Below, piece after piece: positions 1 to 7,515 of a DNA stretch of 35,918 bases. A model generated the notes under the pieces. The model was not told the DNA's origin. It worked only from the letters and a program-made list of their open reading frames with translations, and made no database searches. The stretch is from assembly GCA_015489465.1 (NCBI GenBank), contig WFZS01000071.1, positions 1 to 35,918 on the forward strand, in the 5' to 3' direction. Position 1 is the stretch's first letter. Every line of letters begins with the position of its first letter. The position numbers and the translations under genes were made by a program. This stretch comes from Bacteroidales bacterium. Its GTDB lineage: Bacteria > Bacteroidota > Bacteroidia > Bacteroidales > F082.

Positions 1-611
1 GCCGGGAAGCCCACAATTCGCAACGGAATACCGTCTTTTTGAAATTCGTCAAACGAATCGACACAAAGCTGCTCGCTGAAAAAGGCTTTGCCGTTTTCAT
101 CGGCATCAATGGCAAAAACTTTTTTGTTTGCGGGTGCGAAAGTGGAATACATTTGATGGGCATAGGCAGCACCTTTACCTTCGGAAACCTTGGGTGAGTA
201 AGCGAAAATCAGGTAATTGACCTTTTCATCGCTTTTTAATCCGTAACTTTCGATGATACGCTGGCGCATGAGTGTTTGCCGTTCCTGCGATGCTTTGTCC
301 CACGAAATATGACTCTTTTGTCCGCTGGTTCCGCTGGAGGTAAAAGTAGCCGCCACTTCCGATTTGTCAATGGAAAGCAGATCGTACCATTTAAAAGCAT
401 CTACCAACAGATGCGGAATGCCGGCAAGGTCATCAATGGTTTCTACCGTATTGATATCGAAGTTTTCAGCATCGCAAAGGTTCCGGTAAATTTTATTGTG
501 TGCGTAATGAAACTCAAAAGCCTCTTTTACCGCCTGCACAAAAACAGCATCGGTTTCTTCGGTATGGTTTAGCGCATCTTTAATTTGAAAAAGTTTATTT
601 AAATATTTCAT
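1..611 (-). CDS. LuxE-like acyl-protein synthetase (partial, N-terminal part)
   Basis: The first 203 codons run from an ATG at 611 off the left edge of the window, so the C-terminus is missing. Residues 92-97 read SSGTSG inside FTSSGTSGQKSH, which is the adenylate-forming P-loop of the LuxE family; such enzymes activate a fatty acid as acyl-AMP and pass it to a protein or carrier thiol. A downstream stretch YLIFAYSP fits the same family. It is the last visible gene of a leftward operon and starts 30 bases after the stop of the PaaK-like gene. No luciferase genes are in view, so a role in light production is not supported; LuxE homologues also occur in lipid and polysaccharide acylation loci. 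The acyl substrate cannot be told. A LuxC-like reductase could lie further left, outside the window. Confidence 0.8.
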   Translation of the reverse strand, partial: MKYLNKLFQIKDALNHTEETDAVFVQAVKEAFEFHYAHNKIYRNLCDAENFDINTVETIDDLAGIPHLLVDAFKWYDLLSIDKSEVAATFTSSGTSGQKSHISWDKASQERQTLMRQRIIESYGLKSDEKVNYLIFAYSPKVSEGKGAAYAHQMYSTFAPANKKVFAIDADENGKAFFSEQLCVDSFDEFQKDGIPLRIVGFP

Positions 612-641
612 GTGTTTAGTATTTAATCATCGTTGTCATAT

Positions 642-1949
642 TTATTTAACCCGTTTGTCGTTCAGTCGTTTAACCTTTCCCGTTATGGGGCTGCGCGGCA
701 GTACGCCCAGATCGACAAACTCAACATCCAACGATACCAAACCCATCTCCTCGCCAACTTTAATATCGTTGATATTGGTTTTGATGTTGTTTTTAATATT
801 TCCTATAAGCTGTTTTGAATCTTCCGGATTTGACGATTCGATTTTCAGCATTATGTTCAAGTTTCCGTTGCTCAAGTCTTCGAGAATAAACTGGTAGTTG
901 GCACTGATGCCATGGGTGGAAACATAATCGGAAAACGATTTTTCAACGGTATCCATCGAAATGTACGCTCCTCCGATTTTAAAATCGTCGCCGGCACGTC
1001 CGCCAATAATAAAAGTGGGGTTTTTATCACCGCAGCTGCATGGTTTTCCTGTCCATTTGGCAACATCGCCAATGCGATAGCGGATGATGGGTTGCGAAAG
1101 ACGTTCCAGGTTAGTGATAAGCACTTCACCGGTTTCGCCGGGTTTGCAAACCCTGTTTTCTTCAAAATTATACAGCTCAACAAACTGGAAATCGGTGGGC
1201 AGGTGGTATTCGTTGGAGGCACAACTATCACACTGGTAGCCTATCAATCCGCAGTCGGCACTTGTATAGGCCAACGATTCAATCTTAACCTTTTCGCCAA
1301 AAGCTTTTCGCAAATGATGGCGTATCATTTCGCTCATGTGCTCTCCGGCATACCCGATAATTTTAACAAAATCAACCTTTAGGTTTTGTTGCAAAATCTT
1401 ATCGGCAAGAATTACGAAAACCGTAGGCAGGCTCAACAAAACCGTGGGTTTAAACTCCATAATGTAAGCAAGCATCTTATCAAAATCGATGTTGGCGGAG
1501 ATGGGAAGGTGGTTGGCTCCGATAAGCCTGATGTTGTCGTGCAGGGCTATAAACGAAGGCCAAAGGCTGCCTGCCACAAAAAGATTGGCAACGCAGTCCT
1601 CAGGTGTGATACCCATAAGTCGCAACGCATCCGCCTGACGTTGTAAAAACGCATCCCACTCGCGATAGGTAAGCATGGTATATCGAGCCAGCCCGGTAGA
1701 ACCACCGGTAGAGGTCATAATGGTTTCTTTGAGCGGCATTTCAAGGGTTAACATGCTCTCCGACTTGGGATAACTGTTGTTAAACAGCTCGTCTTTGGTG
1801 AGAATGGGAACCTTTAACCAATCGTCGTATGTGGAAACTGATGCTATCGATTTATATTTTTCGTTGTAAAATGCCGAATGTTTTTTGGCGTATTCAAAAA
1901 CACCTATTGCCTTTTGCAACGACTCTTCATTTGATAAATGTTTAAACAT
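642..1949 (-). CDS. PaaK-like adenylate-forming ligase (phenylacetate-CoA ligase family)
   Basis: This 435-residue protein has the usual length of the PaaK / coenzyme F390 synthetase branch of the ANL superfamily, which joins a carboxylate to CoA or another acceptor through an acyl-AMP. The P-loop STGGSTG is at residues 80-86. A YRIGDVAKW stretch and the hinge-like IGGRAGDDFKIGG follow, and the C-terminus has PITGKVKR, whose lysine near residue 425 fits the catalytic lysine of the mobile domain. Four cysteines in two pairs (CDSC, then CSCG) fit the structural metal site of this family. All main motifs are present, so it is probably active. The gene begins 2 bases after the preceding gene ends. 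The substrate is unknown; phenylacetate is not implied because no other paa gene is present. Confidence 0.85.
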   Translation of the reverse strand: MFKHLSNEESLQKAIGVFEYAKKHSAFYNEKYKSIASVSTYDDWLKVPILTKDELFNNSYPKSESMLTLEMPLKETIMTSTGGSTGLARYTMLTYREWDAFLQRQADALRLMGITPEDCVANLFVAGSLWPSFIALHDNIRLIGANHLPISANIDFDKMLAYIMEFKPTVLLSLPTVFVILADKILQQNLKVDFVKIIGYAGEHMSEMIRHHLRKAFGEKVKIESLAYTSADCGLIGYQCDSCASNEYHLPTDFQFVELYNFEENRVCKPGETGEVLITNLERLSQPIIRYRIGDVAKWTGKPCSCGDKNPTFIIGGRAGDDFKIGGAYISMDTVEKSFSDYVSTHGISANYQFILEDLSNGNLNIMLKIESSNPEDSKQLIGNIKNNIKTNINDIKVGEEMGLVSLDVEFVDLGVLPRSPITGKVKRLNDKRVK

Positions 1950-1951
1950 GA

Positions 1952-3301
1952 CTAATTTTTTATGGTGTGATGTTTTTGTGCTAATTTTTTTTGTGAGATG
2001 GGAACAACAGTAACCTTTACCAACTCTTCACCTGCCGCTGCCGAGAGTTTATCGTACTTGGCGGTAAATTCGTTGGACGACTCTTTTAAAAACCCGACCA
2101 CCGCTTTTTGATATTTTTCCGAAAGGCTCTCATGCTCTTCCAAAACGTATATGGTAAATTTTAAAAATTCCACATCGTTTTTTTCAACTTTTTCAACTTC
2201 GTACAATCCTCCGTATTGATAGCTTTCGTCCAACGAGTCGAAAAAATCGCCACTTGCATAGGTGTTTAAATTGGTTCCGTAAAAAACAATGGAATTGCTT
2301 ACACGGCCGAAAACATATAGCAATTCATCGGGAAGTTTGTCAAACAGTTCACGGCTTATGCCGGTATCTTTTAAAATCTCTTTGTGAATAATGCCGCCTG
2401 TATCTTTAGTATTGTAACGGATGAGAGGCACAAACTGATCTTTGGTTACCACAAGGCTTCCGTTTAAGCTTTCCATATAAGCGTGGTCGTTTTTAATAAA
2501 AAACATGGGAGGATTTTCGTCGTTAAACAGTTTTTTAGACCATTGCGGATGATTGTTTAAAAACTTGCGTAACAAAATGGTTTCACGGCTTTCGATGCCG
2601 AGGTCGCCGGTGTCAGCCGAGCCATACCCTGTTTTTACCACATAAACGTTATCGTGTTTATGTCCGAACATGCGAGCTGTTTTTTCTCTGAAATTTTCGG
2701 TAAAATATTCACCTACCACCGGAAAAAATATTTTTCCGTTGAGCAGCTCTTTTTCTTCCCTGAGCAATGCATAAATAATGCTGATGCTCGAAGGGTTGGT
2801 AATCCATACAATCTGTTCAAACATACTCCCGAACTCTTTGGCAATAAATGCCGATTCTTTAAGGTCGATGCCGGGTGTGGCAGTAACAACGCCATCGGTT
2901 TTGGCAGCAAGATTCCGCAGGGTACAGGCCAGTTGCATCCCGCCAATCCATGTTCCCAACGCCAGCGAAACCAATATTAAGGTTGATTTTTTATCGATGG
3001 AATAGTTGTCGATAAACAGCTCTCTTACTTTACCGAGATACTCCTCTTCGTCCTCCGACTCTTTAAGCCACAGCACACTGCCGCTTTTTGAAAATCCGCT
3101 GGAAGCTCCTATTAAAAAACATTTTTTAAAGCTTCCTTCGCGGATAAGGTCGCCCACAGGATAGGACAACAGGTAATTCTTTTTGTCGGTCAGCGGAATA
3201 TCTTCCCACCGTTTAGCCTCGTTAAAATGGTGTTTGGAAAGAAAACTTTCATATCCTTTTACGGTGTTGCGTACATTGTTAAATAGCTCAAATTTATCCA
3301 T
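1952..3301 (-). CDS. Divergent adenylate-forming (ANL/LuxE-like) protein
   Basis: The protein has 449 residues. The stretch IGASSGFSKSGSVLW (P-loop part about residues 67-74) resembles the glycine/serine-rich AMP-binding loop, and GYGSADTGDLG followed by LIRYNTKDTGGI resembles the adenine-binding and hinge motifs of PaaK and LuxE proteins. The C-terminus lacks the clear G-K-x-x-R lysine motif seen in the next gene and ends in a lysine/histidine-rich tail. It may therefore have altered chemistry, act only in transfer, or use another lysine. It lies between the MFS gene (16-base gap) and the PaaK-like gene (2-base gap), so it is almost certainly co-translated with them. The ANL relationship is inferred from motifs; the function is open. 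Confidence 0.65.
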   Translation of the reverse strand: MDKFELFNNVRNTVKGYESFLSKHHFNEAKRWEDIPLTDKKNYLLSYPVGDLIREGSFKKCFLIGASSGFSKSGSVLWLKESEDEEEYLGKVRELFIDNYSIDKKSTLILVSLALGTWIGGMQLACTLRNLAAKTDGVVTATPGIDLKESAFIAKEFGSMFEQIVWITNPSSISIIYALLREEKELLNGKIFFPVVGEYFTENFREKTARMFGHKHDNVYVVKTGYGSADTGDLGIESRETILLRKFLNNHPQWSKKLFNDENPPMFFIKNDHAYMESLNGSLVVTKDQFVPLIRYNTKDTGGIIHKEILKDTGISRELFDKLPDELLYVFGRVSNSIVFYGTNLNTYASGDFFDSLDESYQYGGLYEVEKVEKNDVEFLKFTIYVLEEHESLSEKYQKAVVGFLKESSNEFTAKYDKLSAAAGEELVKVTVVPISQKKLAQKHHTIKN

Positions 3302-3317
3302 GACTTATTTGTAAATT

Positions 3318-4502
3318 TTATTCAATATTCAACTCTTTAAGCCGGTAAACGCCAATGGCACTAAACAAGATTATCATCCCGCTTATTACAAAAACCCAAA
3401 ATATTCCAATGGTGCCTGTTACCGCTCCCATTACACCATAGCTGACCGGCTGCAACGAAAGTGACACGGCAATTATTAATGACATAATTTTTCCAAGCGA
3501 CTCTTGCGGAAGCCGTTTTTGATACAACGATATAAGCGTGATGTTAAACACATTGAGGAAAAACCCGATAACAAACATTTCCAACAGTTGTAAAAGCAAT
3601 ATGGACGTAAAGCCGGTAACGATAAAGGTACCACCCATGGACACAAAAGAAGCCGATAAAACGGTTCCGGGTTTTATGGTAAAGTTTTTTCCGGATAGCA
3701 ACAACGAGCTTGTAAGCATTCCTGTACCAATTGCTCCCATTAAATAGGCGATTACTTTAACATCCGCTTTAGCCATTATGGGAACAATAATGGTCAAAGA
3801 AGAAAAGAAAAAGTTTACAACCGCCATTTTGAGTATCATTTTGTGTACGATGGCGTACTGCTTTACCAGCCTGACACCTATTTTAATATCCTCAAGCATA
3901 GGCGTTGCCGTTTTTTTTAAAACATGGCTAACATCTTTAATGTTGAGCAGAAACAGTACCGACACCAAAAACATAGCTCCCGCGCCAATAAAGGCTTTGG
4001 TAACGCCCAGAGTTGCTATTATAGCCGAACCGAACAGCGGTCCGACAATGGAGCTGGCACTACCGCTAATTTGCTCAACGGCATTGGCTTGTGTAATTTT
4101 GTCTTCGGGAACCAACGAAGGAATAACCGCCAGGGAAGCAGGATTAAAAAATGCCGATGCCAATGAAATACCGATTGTTCCCGCAATGAGCCAGGTGGTA
4201 TTTAAAACGGCAATATGATAGAGCCAGGCAAACACCAAAACGATCAACAACCTGAAAAAATCGGCGGTCATCATAACGGCAATTTTGTTGTTACGGTCTA
4301 TCATGCTGCCGGCAAAGGGCGCAATTATTACGGCGGGCAGTGAGGCAGCCACCATGGCCAAGCCGACAATTAGCGCTGAGTTTGTCCATTTATAAACAAG
4401 CCATATAAGTATTAACGAGTGCATCCGTGATGCCAGTTGCGAACCTACCGTGGCTATCCAGAACCTGAGAAATACCGTGTTGTTCTTAAAAATATCTATC
4501 AT
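3318..4502 (-). CDS. MFS transporter (EntS/MFS_3-like exporter)
   Basis: This 394-residue protein has about twelve hydrophobic segments, the length and layout of the major facilitator superfamily. The first loop carries PFAGSMIDRNNK, a version of the MFS motif A (G-x-x-x-D-R). The N-terminus, with a membrane segment starting FLRFWIATVGSQLASRM, resembles the MFS_3 group that includes enterobactin and macrolide exporters. The start ATG overlaps the stop of the upstream ATPase-acetyltransferase gene by 4 bases (ATGA), so translation is coupled. Its place among three acyl-activating genes suggests that it exports the product of this pathway, but direction and cargo are inferred, not visible. Confidence 0.85.
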   Translation of the reverse strand: MIDIFKNNTVFLRFWIATVGSQLASRMHSLILIWLVYKWTNSALIVGLAMVAASLPAVIIAPFAGSMIDRNNKIAVMMTADFFRLLIVLVFAWLYHIAVLNTTWLIAGTIGISLASAFFNPASLAVIPSLVPEDKITQANAVEQISGSASSIVGPLFGSAIIATLGVTKAFIGAGAMFLVSVLFLLNIKDVSHVLKKTATPMLEDIKIGVRLVKQYAIVHKMILKMAVVNFFFSSLTIIVPIMAKADVKVIAYLMGAIGTGMLTSSLLLSGKNFTIKPGTVLSASFVSMGGTFIVTGFTSILLLQLLEMFVIGFFLNVFNITLISLYQKRLPQESLGKIMSLIIAVSLSLQPVSYGVMGAVTGTIGIFWVFVISGMIILFSAIGVYRLKELNIE

Positions 4503-5968
4503 TTGAGCACCTTCTCTTTCTCGCTGAAAATGTAGTTGAAAATTTCCTGCGCCTTTTCACCGTAGATTTTAATCTTCGATGAATCTATCGTTCCGTTTAA
4601 ATATTCAAAACGGATGGCATCTTTACCATTTAACAAAGAAGGTGCTATGCCGGCAAAAAAGAATTTTTCCCCCTCTAACTGTTCAACTAATTCAGTTATG
4701 TCGGAATGCTCAATTGAAATGAATAAAAAAATTACCTCCGCTTTAAGTTTAAACAAAAGGTTATAAAATGCTTTTTTAATAGTATCAAATGTGCTTGTGT
4801 CAGGTTCGGATACCTCGATAACACCGAACCCCCATCCTGCGTAATAATTCGATTTTACTTTATTGGTTCCCGAAACAGCATTTGGTGTCTTTTTTCCCGG
4901 AGTAAAGTCATAACCGAGATTATTGTAAATCTTTTCAATAATAGACTTATGCTTCGGCGGTAAAAAAAGGTTCCGGTTCCTTTTTATCAAAGGTTTGAAA
5001 TAGAACATGCAACTTTCGCGTTGCGAAAGAGTATTGCTTATTTGCCTGAAACTCAATTTTTGAGGCACCAATCCGAAAGAAAAGCCACAGGGGAACGAAC
5101 CGAAGCTTACATTTACTTTTTGGCTGAATACATGGGTTGTTACCGGTTGCGACATTATTCCTTCCAACTGAAGTTCCAAGGCTTTCTTTTCAAGCATAAC
5201 ACGCATTTTTTTCATCAGATTAAAGCCTCTATACTCCGGTGAAACCACTGCCTGCCCGCTTTCCGCAACAATGCCCAATGAAGGGCGCTCCAAAGCATAA
5301 TGGCCTACTATTTCATCACGCCGTTTGTCGTGACAAACAACCGATATGAGTTTACCGCTTTTGTTTTGTGCTATTATTCTTTCGGGGTAATAAAGATCCT
5401 CGTTAGGATACGTATAACCGTAAGCACGGTAAATGGTACGGGCTATTTTAATTGCATCGGAATCTTTAATAAATCTTATATCAATATCATTAATATCAAC
5501 TTTAACTTTTTCCTCTGCTTCAGGGCGTTTGTTATTAAGAATGGTAATGATATCACGCTGGGGCAATTCAAATGAAAGGCGAAACTCCTTACCTCCCGAA
5601 CCATGATTAACCCATTCTACTTTATCGGCATACTGCTTAATTAAAAACAGCTCCATTCCTTCGGTATCAACGGCATCAACATCTGCTTCCGGATGATATT
5701 GCTTTGCCAATGAACTGTCAAACGGCAACCCTTTGTCAAAAAAAGAAAGGATGAAATAAGAATCATCCACATCGGCAACAACCTTTATTGTCGATAATTC
5801 ACCGGGATTGAACGAATTTTTTAAAATATGTAAAAATGCTTCTTCGGAAATAAGCCTTAAATGTTGCAACATGTTTTCCGGTAAATTATATACTCTGGCA
5901 CTCTCTACAACAAAAGATTGAAGAACCAAAAGCATTCCGGTTTGATTGGGTAGTTGCAACTCGGTCAT
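4499..5968 (-). CDS. RsbW-like ATPase domain fused to GNAT acetyltransferase
   Basis: This 489-residue protein has two recognisable parts. Residues about 10-155 look like the HATPase_c_2 fold of anti-sigma kinases RsbW/SpoIIAB: an N-box-like SEEAFLHILKNSF, a G1-like FFDKGLPFD and a G2-like EGMELFLIKQYADKVEW. Residues about 170-330 look like a GNAT acetyltransferase, with the acetyl-CoA loop region VSPEYRGFNLMKKM. The last 150 residues look like a further GNAT-type half domain. In the N-box the usual Mg-binding Asn position is His, and the second G2 glycine is Glu, so kinase activity is uncertain. It is the first gene of the leftward operon, 41 bases downstream of a perfect -7 box. No sigma factor, STAS partner or SpoIIE phosphatase is in the window. 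Confidence 0.75.
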   Translation of the reverse strand: MTELQLPNQTGMLLVLQSFVVESARVYNLPENMLQHLRLISEEAFLHILKNSFNPGELSTIKVVADVDDSYFILSFFDKGLPFDSSLAKQYHPEADVDAVDTEGMELFLIKQYADKVEWVNHGSGGKEFRLSFELPQRDIITILNNKRPEAEEKVKVDINDIDIRFIKDSDAIKIARTIYRAYGYTYPNEDLYYPERIIAQNKSGKLISVVCHDKRRDEIVGHYALERPSLGIVAESGQAVVSPEYRGFNLMKKMRVMLEKKALELQLEGIMSQPVTTHVFSQKVNVSFGSFPCGFSFGLVPQKLSFRQISNTLSQRESCMFYFKPLIKRNRNLFLPPKHKSIIEKIYNNLGYDFTPGKKTPNAVSGTNKVKSNYYAGWGFGVIEVSEPDTSTFDTIKKAFYNLLFKLKAEVIFLFISIEHSDITELVEQLEGEKFFFAGIAPSLLNGKDAIRFEYLNGTIDSSKIKIYGEKAQEIFNYIFSEKEKVLK

Positions 5969-6008
5969 AAAAAAGTATTGGTATTAAACCGTTTGTAATT
6001 AGTATTTC

Positions 6009-6016
6009 CAAATGTA
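6009..6016 (-). promoter_or_regulatory. Bacteroidota -7 box for the LuxE/PaaK operon
   Basis: On the minus strand this reads TACATTTG, a perfect match to the Bacteroidota -7 consensus TAnnTTTG. It would start transcription near 6002 and give a leader of about 34 bases before the ATG at 5968. No clear -33 TTG element is seen at the expected distance. Confidence 0.55.
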
Positions 6017-6254
6017 CAAAACTTTGATCAATAACAGTAAAACAAAAACGGATTGATGTCTCTTAATAATTTGAAGATCCGTATTCAAATAGAGGTTAAA
6101 TAAAAGTAATAACTTGCGTAACCAAAAAATAAATGTAAATGTATAAGTTACGTTATTTTGATAGCTGTTACCAAACTTAAATAAAAACACAATAAATTAG
6201 ATGTTTTGCTCCTAACACTTTTTTAAATTTTTTAAAAAACTATCCATATTATAT

Positions 6255-6262
6255 TAAATTTG
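6255..6262 (+). promoter_or_regulatory. Bacteroidota -7 box for the phosphofructokinase gene
   Basis: TAAATTTG matches the TAnnTTTG consensus perfectly and lies 25 bases before the ATG at 6288, leaving a short A-rich leader. A -33 element is not evident in the surrounding T-rich sequence. Confidence 0.6.
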
Positions 6263-6287
6263 CAACTTCCAATAAACTAATAAAAAA

Positions 6288-7508
6288 ATGAAAGATTCAA
6301 TTGCAATATTATGCGGTGGCGGTCCCGCTCCGGGTATCAATTCCGTTATCAGTTCGGTATCGTTGGTTTTCTTAAGAGCCGGTTACAGGGTTATAGGGAT
6401 TCATGACGGATACAAAGGTTTGTTCAGTAAAGACGGAAATTACCAGGAAATTGATTTTGCTTTTGCGGATGACATACATAAAAAAGGTGGTTCCGCATTA
6501 AAGATGAGCAGGTATAAACCTAAAGATGAAGATTTTTCAACAGACTTTTTTGTTGAAAACAATGTTAAACTCCTTGTGACCATTGGTGGTGACGACACCG
6601 CATCAACAGCTAACAGAATAACAAAGTATTTGAGTGAACACGATGTAAAAATTCAAAATATCCATGTTCCCAAAACCATTGACAACGACCTTCCGCTGCC
6701 TCCGGGCATCCCCACATTCGGATACCAGTCGGCAAAACACGAAGGTGTTAGAATAAGCCAAACAATTTATGAAGACGCACGTACTTCGGGAAACTGGTTT
6801 ATAATTTCGGCAATGGGACGTGAAGCCGGTCATCTTGCATTCGGAATAGGTGCTGCAAGTAAATTTCCCATGATTATTATTCCGGAGATGTTTAACAAAA
6901 CCGAGGTTACTTTCGATAAAATCACACGTTTGTTGATTTCTTCAATAGTAAAAAGAAAAGTTATAGGAGTTGAATACGGTGTTGCCATCGTTAGCGAAGG
7001 AGTATTCCACTTTATGAGCGATGATGAAATTGAAAACTCGGGTGTAGTTTTTACTTATGACGAACACGGGCATCCCGAATTGGGCAATGTTTCCAAAGCT
7101 CATATTTACAATATTTTACTTCAGAAAAAACTTAAAGAGCTCGGGATCAAAGTAAAAAGCCGTCCCGTGGAAATGGGTTACGAACTTCGTTGTGTAGCTC
7201 CCACGGCATACGACCTTATGTATTGCAACTATCTGGGTATAGGTGTTAAAAAACTTTTTGACGAAGGTAAAACGGGATGTATGGTAACAGCTTCACCGGA
7301 CGGTAAAATAAAGCCTCTTTACCTTAAAGACGTAGAGGATGAAAACGGAAAGATAAAACCCCGTCTTGTGGATATGAACTCCGAAAAAACCAAACTCGTT
7401 TTTGATAACAGCATGTTATATATCGAGCCTAAGGACTATGAAGCCGCCAAACAGTGGCTTTCCAACCCGGAAGAATACGACTTCAAAAAAATCCTTAATT
7501 GGGATTAA
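6288..7508 (+). CDS. pfp: Pyrophosphate-type 6-phosphofructokinase
   Basis: This 406-residue protein phosphorylates fructose 6-phosphate to fructose 1,6-bisphosphate in cytoplasmic glycolysis. The N-terminus has the loop LCGGGPAPGINSV, residues 100-103 read GGDD, and residues 128-133 read PKTIDN. ATP-dependent enzymes have Gly at the second Asp of GGDD and at the Lys of PKTIDND; Asp103 and Lys129 here are the known marks of pyrophosphate-dependent enzymes, which work reversibly and can also serve gluconeogenesis. MGREAGHLA is the conserved substrate-binding stretch. The gene has its own promoter and ends in a strong hairpin. Family assignment is firm; phosphoryl-donor choice follows from the two signature residues. 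Confidence 0.92.
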   Translation: MKDSIAILCGGGPAPGINSVISSVSLVFLRAGYRVIGIHDGYKGLFSKDGNYQEIDFAFADDIHKKGGSALKMSRYKPKDEDFSTDFFVENNVKLLVTIGGDDTASTANRITKYLSEHDVKIQNIHVPKTIDNDLPLPPGIPTFGYQSAKHEGVRISQTIYEDARTSGNWFIISAMGREAGHLAFGIGAASKFPMIIIPEMFNKTEVTFDKITRLLISSIVKRKVIGVEYGVAIVSEGVFHFMSDDEIENSGVVFTYDEHGHPELGNVSKAHIYNILLQKKLKELGIKVKSRPVEMGYELRCVAPTAYDLMYCNYLGIGVKKLFDEGKTGCMVTASPDGKIKPLYLKDVEDENGKIKPRLVDMNSEKTKLVFDNSMLYIEPKDYEAAKQWLSNPEEYDFKKILNWD

Positions 7509-7515
7509 AAAATAT

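Larger units (their letters stand above)
5969..6287. other. Divergent intergenic region with two promoters
   Basis: This 319-base AT-rich stretch separates the leftward acyl-activation operon from the rightward phosphofructokinase gene. It holds one predicted promoter for each direction (6009-6016 on the minus strand and 6255-6262 on the plus strand). A 63-codon minus-strand reading frame at 5999-6190 is low-complexity, covers the minus-strand promoter and is not considered a gene. Nothing else is recognisable in it. Confidence 0.7.

Noticed and set aside
1-611. LuxE-like gene as evidence of bioluminescence.
   Set aside because: No luciferase or LuxD genes are present, and LuxE homologues occur in other acyl pathways.
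912-1382. Plus-strand reading frame of 156 codons opposite the PaaK-like gene.
   Set aside because: It is antisense to a well-supported enzyme gene and shows no family likeness or start signal.
5999-6190. A 63-codon minus-strand reading frame upstream of the ATPase-GNAT gene.
   Set aside because: It is low in complexity, has no family likeness and covers the predicted promoter of the operon.
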